A stretch of DNA of 64,000 bases from Janthinobacterium sp. PC23-8 (GTDB lineage: Bacteria > Pseudomonadota > Gammaproteobacteria > Burkholderiales > Burkholderiaceae_D): the NCBI RefSeq assembly GCF_002250505.1, contig NZ_NJGY01000001.1:2933066-2997065 (forward strand), in the 5' to 3' direction. The notes under the pieces were generated by a model. The model had not been told where the DNA came from. It saw only the letters and a list, made by a program, of their open reading frames with translations, and searched no databases. The number at the start of each line of letters is the position of its first letter. Within the stretch, counting starts at the first letter, position 1. This document shows positions 1 to 8,235 of this stretch, one piece after another. A program made the translations under genes and the position numbers.

Positions 1-591
1 GACCCGGAAATCGAAAAGGCCTGGAAAAAGGCGCAGCACGATGCGCAGCCGCTGTCGATCTCGGCGCAGCGCAACCGCGCGCTGCCGAAGAAAATCGACC
101 AGGACCCTTCCTTGAAAGATTTTTATAACCGCCACGACGATTTCACGGTCACCAACAAGGACCGCAACAGCCATGCCGAAGAGCTGGAAGGGCTGGAGCC
201 GTGGCAGCGCACACTGCTGGCGCAGCGCAACGCCGGCAAGCATTTGTACCTGGTCGACTTTTCCAACCTGGGCGGCCTGGTGATGCCCTTGATCCTCGAG
301 ATCGAACTGAAAAGCGGCAAGAAGATCATCGAGCGCGTGCCGGCCGAAGTGTGGCGCTATTCGCCGGCGAAAATCAGCAAGGTGATCGTCACCGACGAGC
401 CGATGGTGGGGCTGGTGCAGGACCCGTACTGGGAGACGGCCGACATCGACACCAGCAACAACGCCTGGCCGCGCAAAATCACGCCATCGCGCCTGGAGTT
501 GTTCAAGCTGGACCGCGACAAGAACAATCTGATGAAGGATTTCAATACGTCGTTGAAGCCAGCCGAGAAGTCCCCGGAAGTAAAACAGTGA
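1..591 (+). CDS. M1 family metallopeptidase, C-terminal part (5' end outside window)
   Basis: The frame is open from the first base and ends at TGA 589-591, giving the last 196 residues. The tail has the feel of the C-terminal region of large secreted M1-type peptidases of Gram-negative bacteria: a beta-rich stretch (LYLVDFSNLGGLVMPLILEI, IIERVPAEVWR) followed by the block ETADIDTSNNAWPRKI. The zinc site (HExxH) would lie upstream, so activity cannot be judged. It is followed 17 bp later by an intrinsic terminator and then by a second, complete M1 peptidase on the same strand. The family call is from sequence memory and has not been checked by search. Confidence 0.7.
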   Translation, partial: DPEIEKAWKKAQHDAQPLSISAQRNRALPKKIDQDPSLKDFYNRHDDFTVTNKDRNSHAEELEGLEPWQRTLLAQRNAGKHLYLVDFSNLGGLVMPLILEIELKSGKKIIERVPAEVWRYSPAKISKVIVTDEPMVGLVQDPYWETADIDTSNNAWPRKITPSRLELFKLDRDKNNLMKDFNTSLKPAEKSPEVKQ

Positions 592-607
592 AACAGTGAC
601 AATGAGT

Positions 608-633
608 AGCGCCGGCCAGTCCGGCGCTTTTTT
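608..633 (+). terminator. Intrinsic terminator after the partial M1 peptidase
   Basis: Perfect 8-bp stem AGCGCCGG/CCGGCGCT with a 5-nt loop, running into six T. It ends the upstream transcript and isolates the next peptidase gene. Confidence 0.85.
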
Positions 634-719
634 CTGCCAGCCCCTGCCGGAAGTGCTATTCTGCGCGACGCCCCGGCCACCATGTTCGGGGCTTAACGCA
701 AATCATTCAAAAGACGACC

Positions 720-2579
720 ATGCAAACGATGACTTTCCTGCGCGCCCTGGGCTGTGCGCTGCTGTGCCAGGCCAGCCTGGCCGCGCACGCCGATCCCTTG
801 AGCTATGCGCGCTATGACCAGGTGCGCACGCGCGACCTGCAGCTGGACCTGAAGGCGGACTTCACGCAAAAGACCTTGTCCGGCTACGCCGAGCTGACCC
901 TCAAATGGATCGATCCTGCCGCGCGCACCCTGGTGCTCGATACGCGCGACCTGGCGATCGCCAAAGTGCAGGTGCAGGACCGGCGCGGTGCGTGGCAGAT
1001 GGCGCCGTTCCAGCTTGACGCCGCCGATGCCGAAAAGGGCCAGGCGCTGCGCATCACCACCACCGGCCAGCCGGAAAAAGTGCGCGTGTACTACCACACG
1101 GCGCCGGGCGCCATCGCGCTGCAGTGGCTCACGCCGCAGCAGACCATGTCGGGCAAGCTGCCTTTCATGTTCAGCCAGTCGCAAAACATCAACGCCCGTT
1201 CCTGGGTGCCGTCGCAAGATACCCCGGCCGTGCGCTTTACCTACCGTGCGCGCATCGAGGCGCCCGCCGGCATGCGCGTGGTGATGAGCGCCGAGAATGA
1301 CGAAAAAGCCACCGGCAAAGGCGGCTGGACCTTCCGCATGCCGCAGCCGATTCCGTCCTATCTGCTGGCGATCGCGATCGGCGAACTGGAAGTACGCAAG
1401 CTCGGTCCGCGTTCGGCCGTGTATGCCGAGCCGCCGCGCATCAAGGCCGCCGAGTATGAACTGGCCGACACCGAGAAAATGATCAAGGCGGCCGAGTCGC
1501 TGTATGGCCCATACCGCTGGGGGCGCTACGACATGATCGTGCTGCCGCCGTCCTTCCCCTATGGCGGCATGGAAAACCCGCGCCTGACCTTTCTGACGCC
1601 GACCATGATCGCCGGCGACCGCAGCCTGGTCGACCTGATCGCGCATGAACTGGCGCATTCATGGTCGGGCAACCTGGTCACCAACGCTTCGTGGAAGCAC
1701 ATGTGGCTCAACGAAGGTTTTACCACCTACGTCACCACCCGCATCGTCGAGCAGCTCTATGGCAGCGAGGTGGCGCAGATGGGCGTGCAGGTCGACCAGG
1801 AAGAACTGGCCGCAGCGATCAAGGAACTGCCGGCCGCGAAAACGGCGCTCGTCACGCGCGACGCCGACGCCAACCCGGCCGAGACCTATACCGACGACGG
1901 CATCATCTATCCGAAAGGCGCCTGGTTCCTGGCCACCATGGAGCGGCGCGCCGGGCGCACCGTGTTCGATGCTTTCCTGCGCGGCTGGTTCGACCAGCAT
2001 GCCTTCCAGAGCGTGACGACCGACCAGTTCATTGCCTACCTGCGCAAGAACCTGCTGGCGCAGCATCCCGAGGTGATGCCTGACGCTCAATTGAACGAGT
2101 GGCTGTACGGCGCCAAAGTGCCGGCCAGCGCCAAACCGGTCATCTCGCCGCGCCTGGCGCTGCTCGACCAGCACCGCGACGCCTGGTTGAAGGGCGCGCT
2201 GTCGACCAAAGAGCTGGGCATGGACAGGTGGCTTGCGATTGAATCCATGCATTTTTTGAACGATATCAACGGCCGCGCCAGCGCCGCGCAATTGCGCGAG
2301 CTCGACCAGGTGTATGGCGTGGGCAGGAGCGGCAACAATGAAGTGGCCTACCGCTTTTATCTGGCGTCGGTGAACGTCGGCTACGACGTCAGCGCGCCGC
2401 TGCAAGCGTTCCTGATGAGCGTGGGCCGCCAGAAGTTCGTGGTGCCGCTGTACGGCGCGCTGATGAAGACGCCGCAGGGCCAGCAATGGGCGAAAGACGT
2501 GTATGCCCAGGCACGCGAACGCTACCACCCGGTGACGCAGGAAAGCGTCGACAAATTGATGGCCGCACAAGCACATTGA
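720..2579 (+). CDS. Secreted M1 family zinc aminopeptidase (leukotriene A4 hydrolase/aminopeptidase N type)
   Basis: The 619-residue protein has an N-terminal signal peptide (hydrophobic residues about 5-20, cleavage near AAHA). The M1 hallmarks are present: the exopeptidase motif GGMEN at 282-286 (usual GxMEN), the zinc motif HELAH at 309-313 and the third zinc ligand Glu332, exactly 18 residues after the second His. It should remove N-terminal residues from peptides in the periplasm or outside the cell. An in-frame ATG at 729 is an alternative start. It stands between two terminator-bounded units, and the following beta-lactamase-like gene starts only 20 bp downstream, so those two may be co-transcribed. 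Confidence 0.93.
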   Translation: MQTMTFLRALGCALLCQASLAAHADPLSYARYDQVRTRDLQLDLKADFTQKTLSGYAELTLKWIDPAARTLVLDTRDLAIAKVQVQDRRGAWQMAPFQLDAADAEKGQALRITTTGQPEKVRVYYHTAPGAIALQWLTPQQTMSGKLPFMFSQSQNINARSWVPSQDTPAVRFTYRARIEAPAGMRVVMSAENDEKATGKGGWTFRMPQPIPSYLLAIAIGELEVRKLGPRSAVYAEPPRIKAAEYELADTEKMIKAAESLYGPYRWGRYDMIVLPPSFPYGGMENPRLTFLTPTMIAGDRSLVDLIAHELAHSWSGNLVTNASWKHMWLNEGFTTYVTTRIVEQLYGSEVAQMGVQVDQEELAAAIKELPAAKTALVTRDADANPAETYTDDGIIYPKGAWFLATMERRAGRTVFDAFLRGWFDQHAFQSVTTDQFIAYLRKNLLAQHPEVMPDAQLNEWLYGAKVPASAKPVISPRLALLDQHRDAWLKGALSTKELGMDRWLAIESMHFLNDINGRASAAQLRELDQVYGVGRSGNNEVAYRFYLASVNVGYDVSAPLQAFLMSVGRQKFVVPLYGALMKTPQGQQWAKDVYAQARERYHPVTQESVDKLMAAQAH

Positions 2580-2599
2580 ACCCTATTCGGAACCTGACC

Positions 2600-4249
2600 A
2601 TGACCTCCAAGCATTCTCTCCATACCCTTGCCGCCGCCCTCGTACTGGCGTTGTCCGGCGCTGCTTTACCGGCGCTGGCCGCCGATGCTGTCCCTGCCGC
2701 GCCTGTCGTGGCCAGCACGCCAGTGCCTGCGTTTGACCTGGCAACCGACGTCAACAGCGCCTTGAAGACTTTTGACGTGCCCGGTATCGCGATCGCCATC
2801 GTCAAGGACGGCAAGGTCATTGCCGCCACCGGTTTCGGCGTGCGCAAACTGGGCGAGCCGGCGCCGGTGGACAGCAAGACCCTGTTCGAAGTGGCGTCGA
2901 ACTCCAAGGGTTTTACGGCCGCCGCGCTGGCCATGCTGGTCGACGAAGGCAAGCTGGCCTGGGATGATCCGGTCACGAAACACCTGCCCGGCTTCCAGAT
3001 GCACGACTCCTACGTGACGGGCGAGATGACCATCCGCGACCTGCTGACGCACAGGAGTGGCCTGGGCCTGGGCGCGGGCGATCTGCTGTGGTGGCCGACC
3101 ACCACGTTTTCCACCGACGAGATCATCGAAAAGCTGCGCTATATCCGCCCGGCCACCAGTTTTCGCGCCAGCTACGCGTATGACAATCTGCTCTATATCG
3201 TGGCCGGCAAGATCATCGCCGAGAAAACCGGCAAGAGCTGGGGCCAGGCCATGCACGAGCGCATCCTGGCGCCGCTGGGCATGACGGGCACCACCACCAG
3301 CCTGGCCGAAAACGCGGGCAATGCCGATGTCGCCAGCGCGCACAGCAAGATCAATGGCAAGCTCGCCGCCGTCAAGTCGATGCCGGTACCGAATGCCGTG
3401 GGCGCGGTCGGCATCAACACCAATGCGGAAGATATCGCCAAGTGGATGATGATGCTGCTCGACGGCGGCAAGATTGCCGGCGTGCAGGACAAGGACGGCA
3501 AGGATGCGCGCCTGTTCAGCGAAAAGCAGGCCGCAGAATTGTGGACCGCGCAAACCCCCGTCAAGATCGGCGAGCCGAAGCCGGAATTGGCGGCGACCAA
3601 ACCGAACTTCAGCGCCTACGGCCTGGGCTTCCAGCTGCGCGACTACCAGGGCATGAAAGTGGCCATGCACGGCGGCGCGCTGCAGGGCTTTTATTCGCGC
3701 GTGCTGATGGTGCCGCAAGCCAGGCTGGGCGTGGCGATTCTGACCAATGCGGAGAACGGCGGTTCGATGACGGCGCTGCAGTGGCGCATCGTCGACCATT
3801 ACCTGAACGCCCGGCCGTCGGACTGGATCGCGCTGGTGTCGAAGGTGGAGCAGGACATGCATGCGGAAGAGGTAAAGAAACAGGGCAAGGCGTCAAAAGC
3901 GCGCGCCGCGAAATCGCAGCCGTCGCTGCCGCTGGCGTCCTACGACGGCGAGTATGAAGACGCGTGGTATGGCAAGGTGGTGATCGCGCCGCAGGGCAAG
4001 AAGCATATCCTGAGCTTTACGCGCACCCCCGACCTGACGGGCGAACTGGAACACTGGCAGCATGACACTTTTATCGTGCGCTGGAAGGAACGCAACTTCA
4101 ACGCCGACGCCTACGTGACGTTTTCCTTGAAGCCGGACGGCAGCATCGACCGCGTGAAGATGGAGCCGGTATCGGAAGAAACCGACTTCAGCTACGACTT
4201 TCAGGATTTGAACCTGGTGCCGGTCAAGGCGAAGGAAGAAAAGAAATAA
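2600..4249 (+). CDS. Secreted serine hydrolase, beta-lactamase/PBP4* family with C-terminal DUF3471-like domain
   Basis: Start ATG 2600 is preferred over upstream in-frame codons because it opens a clear signal peptide (about residues 1-27, ending ALA-ADA). The class C beta-lactamase fold is marked by S100-N-S-K103 (nucleophile and general base), Y194-D-N196, and H357-G-G359 in place of the KTG box. The last ~110 residues (from about 435) form a small beta domain like DUF3471, found on many penicillin-binding-protein-like hydrolases. Length is 549 aa. The substrate is unknown: family members include esterases, D-aminopeptidases and peptide hydrolases, so beta-lactam resistance should not be assumed. 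It probably shares a transcript with the M1 aminopeptidase 20 bp upstream. Confidence 0.9.
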   Translation: MTSKHSLHTLAAALVLALSGAALPALAADAVPAAPVVASTPVPAFDLATDVNSALKTFDVPGIAIAIVKDGKVIAATGFGVRKLGEPAPVDSKTLFEVASNSKGFTAAALAMLVDEGKLAWDDPVTKHLPGFQMHDSYVTGEMTIRDLLTHRSGLGLGAGDLLWWPTTTFSTDEIIEKLRYIRPATSFRASYAYDNLLYIVAGKIIAEKTGKSWGQAMHERILAPLGMTGTTTSLAENAGNADVASAHSKINGKLAAVKSMPVPNAVGAVGINTNAEDIAKWMMMLLDGGKIAGVQDKDGKDARLFSEKQAAELWTAQTPVKIGEPKPELAATKPNFSAYGLGFQLRDYQGMKVAMHGGALQGFYSRVLMVPQARLGVAILTNAENGGSMTALQWRIVDHYLNARPSDWIALVSKVEQDMHAEEVKKQGKASKARAAKSQPSLPLASYDGEYEDAWYGKVVIAPQGKKHILSFTRTPDLTGELEHWQHDTFIVRWKERNFNADAYVTFSLKPDGSIDRVKMEPVSEETDFSYDFQDLNLVPVKAKEEKK

Positions 4250-4255
4250 CGGAGA

Positions 4256-4289
4256 ATGCAGAAGGCCACCGCGAGGTGGCCTTCTGCAT
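4256..4289. terminator. Bidirectional hairpin between convergent genes
   Basis: Perfect 15-bp inverted repeat (arms 4256-4270 and 4275-4289, 4-nt loop). There is no good T-run on either side, so it may act mainly as a 3'-end stabiliser for both convergent transcripts. Confidence 0.7.
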
Positions 4290-4294
4290 GGTGA

Positions 4295-5119
4295 TTATGG
4301 TTTGACGAATTTCAAGGTCATGCGGTCGCTCTCGCCGATCGCTTCATATTTGGCGCGGTCCACATCCTTGTTGGCATAGGTGGGCGGCAGCGCCCACACG
4401 CCGCCTTCGTGGTCGGCCTTGTCTTTCGGGTTGGCGTTGATTTCCGACTTGCCGGCCAGCTTGAAGCCGGCGTTTTCGGCCAGCTTGATCACATACGCTT
4501 CATGCATGTAGCCGGTGCTGGCCTTGGCGTCCTGCGCCTTGTTCGCCGGCAGGCGGTGCTCGACGACGCCGAACACGCCGCCCGGTTTCAGGCTGTCATG
4601 GACCTGGCTGAACAGCACCTTCAAGCCCTCGTCGCCGATCGGGATCCAGTTGTGGATATTGCGGAAGGTCAGCACCATGTCGGCCGTGCCTTTCGGTGCG
4701 ATGCGGTAGGTGGTCGGTGGCGCAAAGGCGCCGATTTTCACCTTGTCGAAGGCGGCAGGGTTGGCGTCGAGTTTTTGCTGGAAGCGGGCGGCGCTGCGGC
4801 GCGCGCCTTCGCTGCCTTGCGGGTCGCTGCCGGCGGCAATCAAGCTGCCCTGCTCGCGCAGATAGGGCGCCAGGATTTCGGTGTACCAGCCGCCGCCCGG
4901 CGCCAGTTCGACCACCGTCATGGTTGGCTTGATGCCGAAAAAGCGCAAGGTTTCATACGGATGACGCTCGCCATCGCGCGCCACGTTGGCGGGCAGGCGC
5001 GCGCTGCCGGCAATGGCCGCCTTCAAAGCCGCGTCGCCATTCTCTGCGGCAAGCGCCGCGCCACCCACCAATGCCATTGCCGCGCCCAGGGCGGTGGTCA
5101 GGATTACTCGCTTGATCAT
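4295..5119 (-). CDS. Exported class I SAM-dependent methyltransferase-like protein
   Basis: About 274 residues. The start at 5119 (MIKRVIL) has GGAG six bases upstream; ATGs at 5122 and 5131 are alternatives. The N-terminus is a textbook signal peptide (MIKR, hydrophobic core, cleavage near ALA-AE). Residues about 69-78 (VVELAPGGGW) form the glycine-rich SAM-binding motif I, and the rest follows a Rossmann methyltransferase pattern, as in the group of predicted exported methyltransferases known as COG4798 (from memory). An exported enzyme that needs cytoplasmic SAM is puzzling; it may bind another ligand. It stands alone, convergent with the serine hydrolase. Confidence 0.82.
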   Translation of the reverse strand: MIKRVILTTALGAAMALVGGAALAAENGDAALKAAIAGSARLPANVARDGERHPYETLRFFGIKPTMTVVELAPGGGWYTEILAPYLREQGSLIAAGSDPQGSEGARRSAARFQQKLDANPAAFDKVKIGAFAPPTTYRIAPKGTADMVLTFRNIHNWIPIGDEGLKVLFSQVHDSLKPGGVFGVVEHRLPANKAQDAKASTGYMHEAYVIKLAENAGFKLAGKSEINANPKDKADHEGGVWALPPTYANKDVDRAKYEAIGESDRMTLKFVKP

Positions 5120-5194
5120 CATCTGCTCCATTCATGATTGTGTGTTGCTGGCGATCGCCATCAAGGTCGATCATCAGGCAAGCACGCTGGCCGG

Positions 5195-5863
5195 TCAAGC
5201 GTATTCGCGCGCCCAATCCTTGACGTACGCCGGTGTCTCGCTGGTACAGAGCAGGTCGGCGACGGCCGGGCCACGGCCGTGCACAAAAGGCAGTTCCCCG
5301 GTCCAGACTGCGTGCGCCATATCGCCGGCGTCGTCGAGCGGGCCGCCCTTGCGTTGCTTGACGGCGCATTCCAGCGGCGCGATGCGCAGCACGGTGGTGG
5401 CGGCGTATTCCTTGGCGCTGCCAGCGCGCACGTGCGCCTGGCGGCCCGGCGCCAGCTTGTCCATCAGCGCTTCCATCGCCACATGCTGCTGGGCCATGTC
5501 GTCCACTTTTTCGAACTGCCCGTAGATCATCGCCGAACGGTAGTTCATCGTATGGTTGAAGGCCGAACGCGCCAGCACCAGGGCGTCGAGGTGGGTGATG
5601 GTCACGCAGGCATCGCCGTCCTTGAGCAGTTGCCTGAGCATGCGGCTGCCGTTCGAGCCATGGATGTACAGATGGCCGTCGATGCGCCAGCAGGCGGTAG
5701 GGATGCAGTGGCTGCCGTGCTCGTCGCCAAAGGCGATATGGCACAGGTAGGCGTCGTCGATAATGGCGTGCAGGGTGGCCTGCTCGTAGCTGGCCAGTTC
5801 GGCCACTCGGCGCACGCGGGTACGCAGGCTGGGCGGGGTAGGAAGGTTCACGGAATTTGTCAT
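5195..5863 (-). CDS. Pyridoxamine 5'-phosphate oxidase-like flavin-binding protein
   Basis: 222 residues. Start ATG 5863 is chosen because AGGAG lies eight bases upstream; the open frame reaches further but without a ribosome site. The sequence fits the FMN-binding split-barrel family (PNPOx-like, including the Nim-type branch): an early region TLHAIIDDAYLCHIAFG, a strand pair RIDGHLYIHGSNGSRML, and a following FNHTMNYRSAMIYGQ segment. It is transcribed away from a MocR/PdxR-type regulator with a 109-bp shared upstream region, which suggests control by that regulator and a link to vitamin B6 or amine metabolism. The reaction is not predictable. Confidence 0.85.
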   Translation of the reverse strand: MTNSVNLPTPPSLRTRVRRVAELASYEQATLHAIIDDAYLCHIAFGDEHGSHCIPTACWRIDGHLYIHGSNGSRMLRQLLKDGDACVTITHLDALVLARSAFNHTMNYRSAMIYGQFEKVDDMAQQHVAMEALMDKLAPGRQAHVRAGSAKEYAATTVLRIAPLECAVKQRKGGPLDDAGDMAHAVWTGELPFVHGRGPAVADLLCTSETPAYVKDWAREYA

Positions 5864-5898
5864 GGCGGTGCTCCTGCAAATGATGGGCAAGGCTGCAC

Positions 5899-5904
5899 TA
5901 TAAT
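5899..5904 (+). promoter_or_regulatory. Possible -10 box for the MocR-type regulator
   Basis: A perfect TATAAT lies 69 bp before the regulator's TTG start, but only a poor -35 (TGCAAA, 5875-5880, 18-bp spacer) accompanies it. It sits inside the divergent spacer, where a MocR-type protein would be expected to bind. Confidence 0.4.
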
Positions 5905-5972
5905 CGCTGTCTGGTTCTGAAAAAAGATCCAGCAGTGATGAATATTCTGGAGCCACGAAAGGGGCCGCTACC

Positions 5973-7445
5973 TTGGACTACAGTGTCTTGTTGACCGCCT
6001 TCGAGCGCGCGCACCGCGAACGGCGCTGGCCGCGCCAGCGCCTGCTGCATGAATGCCTGCGCGCGGCGATTCGCGGCGGCCAGCTGGCGCCGGGCACGCG
6101 CCTGGCCGCCACGCGCGTGCTGGCCGCCGAATTGGGCGTGGCGCGCAATACGGTGCTGTACGCCTATGAGCAGCTGGCCAGCGAAGGCTTTGTGCTGCCG
6201 GACCGGCGCGGCACCGTGGTGGCGGGAACGGCCGGCGTGCAACTGGCGCCACCGGCCGCCGGCAGCCTTGACGGCCTGTCGCGCCGCGCGCGCCACCTGC
6301 GCGGCGTCGGTGAACACGATGCCAATGCGTCACTGGTGTTTCCTGCCGATGCGATGGGCGCGTTTGCGCCCGGCGTGCCGGCGCTCGACGAGTTTCCGCT
6401 GGCGCAGTGGCGGCGCATGCTGGAGCGCGCCTGGCGCGCGCTCACGCCGCGCCAGCTCAATTACGGCGATCCGGCCGGCGAGCCGCAGCTGCGCATTGCC
6501 ATTGCCGACCATCTGCGCGCCGCGCGCGGCGTGGTGTGCGATGCCTCGCAGGTGTTCATCACCGATGGCACGCAGAGCAGCCTGGATGTGTGCCTGCGCG
6601 CCTTTGCCGACCAGGGCGATACCCTGTGGATCGAGCATCCCGGTTATGGCGGCGCGCTGGCGGCCGGCCGCGGCGCCGGCCTGCAGGTGACGGGCATACC
6701 TGTCGATCTTGATGGCATGGCGCCGACGGACGAGGACTGGCAACGATATCGGCCACGCCTGATCTACACCACGCCCTCGCACCAGTACCCGACCGGCAGC
6801 GTGCTCAGTCCCGCGCGGCGCATGTCGCTGCTCGAACGCGCGCGCGCGGTGGGCGCCTTGATCATCGAAGACGATTACGACAGCGAGTTTCGCCATGGCG
6901 GGCCGCCCCTGGCTGCCATGCAGGGGCTGGTGGCGCAGGCGCCGGTGGTCTACCTGGGCACCTTCAGCAAGACCATGTTTCCCGCCTTGCGCATCGCCTT
7001 TGTGGTGGTGCCGGCGGCGCTGGCCGCCGCGTTCGGGCAGATGCAGGCGCAGGGCGCCGTGCGCGGGCGCGTGGCCGAACAACTGGCGCTGGCCGAGTTT
7101 TTGCGCAGCGGCCTGTTTGCGCGCCATGTGCGCCGCATGCGCCGGCTGTACCGGCAGCGCCGCGATGCCTTGAGCGAGGCGCTGGCGCGCCATGCCGGCG
7201 CCGGCGCCGCCATCCATGGCGGCTCGGCCGGCATGCACCTGGCGCTGCGCTTCGACGACCCCGCATGGGACGACCTGGCGCTGAGCCGGCGCGCCGCGCA
7301 GGACGGCATCGTGGCGCTGGCGCTGTCGGCGCACGCTACGGACGAGCGGGCCGGCTGGAACGGTTTCCTGCTTGGCTATGCGCAGGTACCGGCCGGGCAC
7401 ATGGATGGCCTGGCGCGCCGCCTGGCCGCGCTGCTGCCCGCATGA
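5973..7445 (+). CDS. MocR/PdxR-type transcriptional regulator (GntR HTH + aminotransferase-like domain)
   Basis: 490 residues. It begins with TTG, preceded by AAAGGGG about nine bases upstream; no in-frame ATG with a better site exists. Residues about 1-80 are a GntR winged helix (LAPGTRLAATRVLAAELGVA then TVLYAYEQLASEGFV). The remainder is a fold-type I aminotransferase domain with IIEDDYDSEF and the PLP lysine in GTFSK333T. MocR proteins sense PLP or related amines and often control the divergently transcribed neighbour, here the PNPOx-like gene. Whether it acts as activator (PdxR-like) or repressor cannot be told. Confidence 0.93.
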   Translation: MDYSVLLTAFERAHRERRWPRQRLLHECLRAAIRGGQLAPGTRLAATRVLAAELGVARNTVLYAYEQLASEGFVLPDRRGTVVAGTAGVQLAPPAAGSLDGLSRRARHLRGVGEHDANASLVFPADAMGAFAPGVPALDEFPLAQWRRMLERAWRALTPRQLNYGDPAGEPQLRIAIADHLRAARGVVCDASQVFITDGTQSSLDVCLRAFADQGDTLWIEHPGYGGALAAGRGAGLQVTGIPVDLDGMAPTDEDWQRYRPRLIYTTPSHQYPTGSVLSPARRMSLLERARAVGALIIEDDYDSEFRHGGPPLAAMQGLVAQAPVVYLGTFSKTMFPALRIAFVVVPAALAAAFGQMQAQGAVRGRVAEQLALAEFLRSGLFARHVRRMRRLYRQRRDALSEALARHAGAGAAIHGGSAGMHLALRFDDPAWDDLALSRRAAQDGIVALALSAHATDERAGWNGFLLGYAQVPAGHMDGLARRLAALLPA

Positions 7446-7455
7446 GGCTGCCGTC

Positions 7456-8235
7456 TTACTGCTGGTCCAGCATCCACTGCTTCAAGCCGTTGACCCAGTT
7501 CTTGGCCGGCAGGTTGAACTGTTTCTTGATGGTTGCCGCACGTTCATACAGCTCGCTGAAGTCGAGCAACGGCGACTTTTTAAACGCCAGCACGACGATG
7601 TTTTCGTCTTCCACTTCAGGCACCCAGACGACGGCGTCGAACACCAGTTCCATCGCCTGCAGGTTCTTGTCGTAGTTGGGAAAGTCGCCGAACACATTGG
7701 TGCACATGATGCCGTCGTCGGTCAGGCAGTCAGCGCAGGCCTGGTAGAATTCAAGCGTGTCGAGCACGGGGCCGCGCGCTTGCTCGTCGTACAGGTCGAC
7801 CTGCAGCACGTCGACCGTGCCGTGGTTGGCCCGGTCGAGCACGAAGTCGAGCGCATTCATTTCGCGCACGTCGAGGCGATCGTCGTTCGGCGGCAGCGCG
7901 AACTGGGCGCCGCACAGGGCGATCACGTTGGGATTGAGTTCGATCGCCGTCACGGTGGCGCCGGGAAAGCGGCGGTAGCTGAACTTGGTCAGCGCGGCGC
8001 TGCCCAGGCCCAGCTGCACGATGCGTTTTGGCTCGCTCTTGAACAGCATCCACATCATCATCATCTGCACGTATTCGAGCTCGATGGCGTCGGGTTTGTC
8101 CAGGCGCATGGCGCCCTGCACCCATTTGGTTCCCAGGTGCATGTAGCGGATACCGCGGTGCTGTGTGATGGTGGCCGGCGGGTGGCCGGGATGGCTGAAG
8201 GCGGCGTTGGTGTTGGAGGTAAATTCGATGGTCAT
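7456..8235 (-). CDS. Spermidine synthase-like Rossmann protein, last gene of the efflux operon
   Basis: 259 residues. The start ATG at 8235 overlaps the stop of the histidine-kinase gene by four bases (ATGA), so the two are translationally coupled. The fold is that of polyamine aminopropyltransferases: IVQLGLGSAALTKF as the nucleotide-binding loop (residues 72-85), TVTAIELNPNVIAL for the ribose-binding strand, and VDVLQVDLYDEQA. The catalytic loop GGGDG of true SpeE is replaced by GLGSA and the N-terminal beta domain is short, so a generic SpeE-like methyltransferase or aminopropyltransferase is safer than spermidine synthase. Its place in an efflux operon hints that it makes or modifies a transported compound. 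Confidence 0.82.
   Translation of the reverse strand: MTIEFTSNTNAAFSHPGHPPATITQHRGIRYMHLGTKWVQGAMRLDKPDAIELEYVQMMMMWMLFKSEPKRIVQLGLGSAALTKFSYRRFPGATVTAIELNPNVIALCGAQFALPPNDDRLDVREMNALDFVLDRANHGTVDVLQVDLYDEQARGPVLDTLEFYQACADCLTDDGIMCTNVFGDFPNYDKNLQAMELVFDAVVWVPEVEDENIVVLAFKKSPLLDFSELYERAATIKKQFNLPAKNWVNGLKQWMLDQQ

Noticed and set aside
7456..8235. Calling the SpeE-like gene a true spermidine synthase (speE)
   Set aside because: The catalytic GGGDG loop is changed and the N-terminal domain is short; no polyamine gene is nearby.
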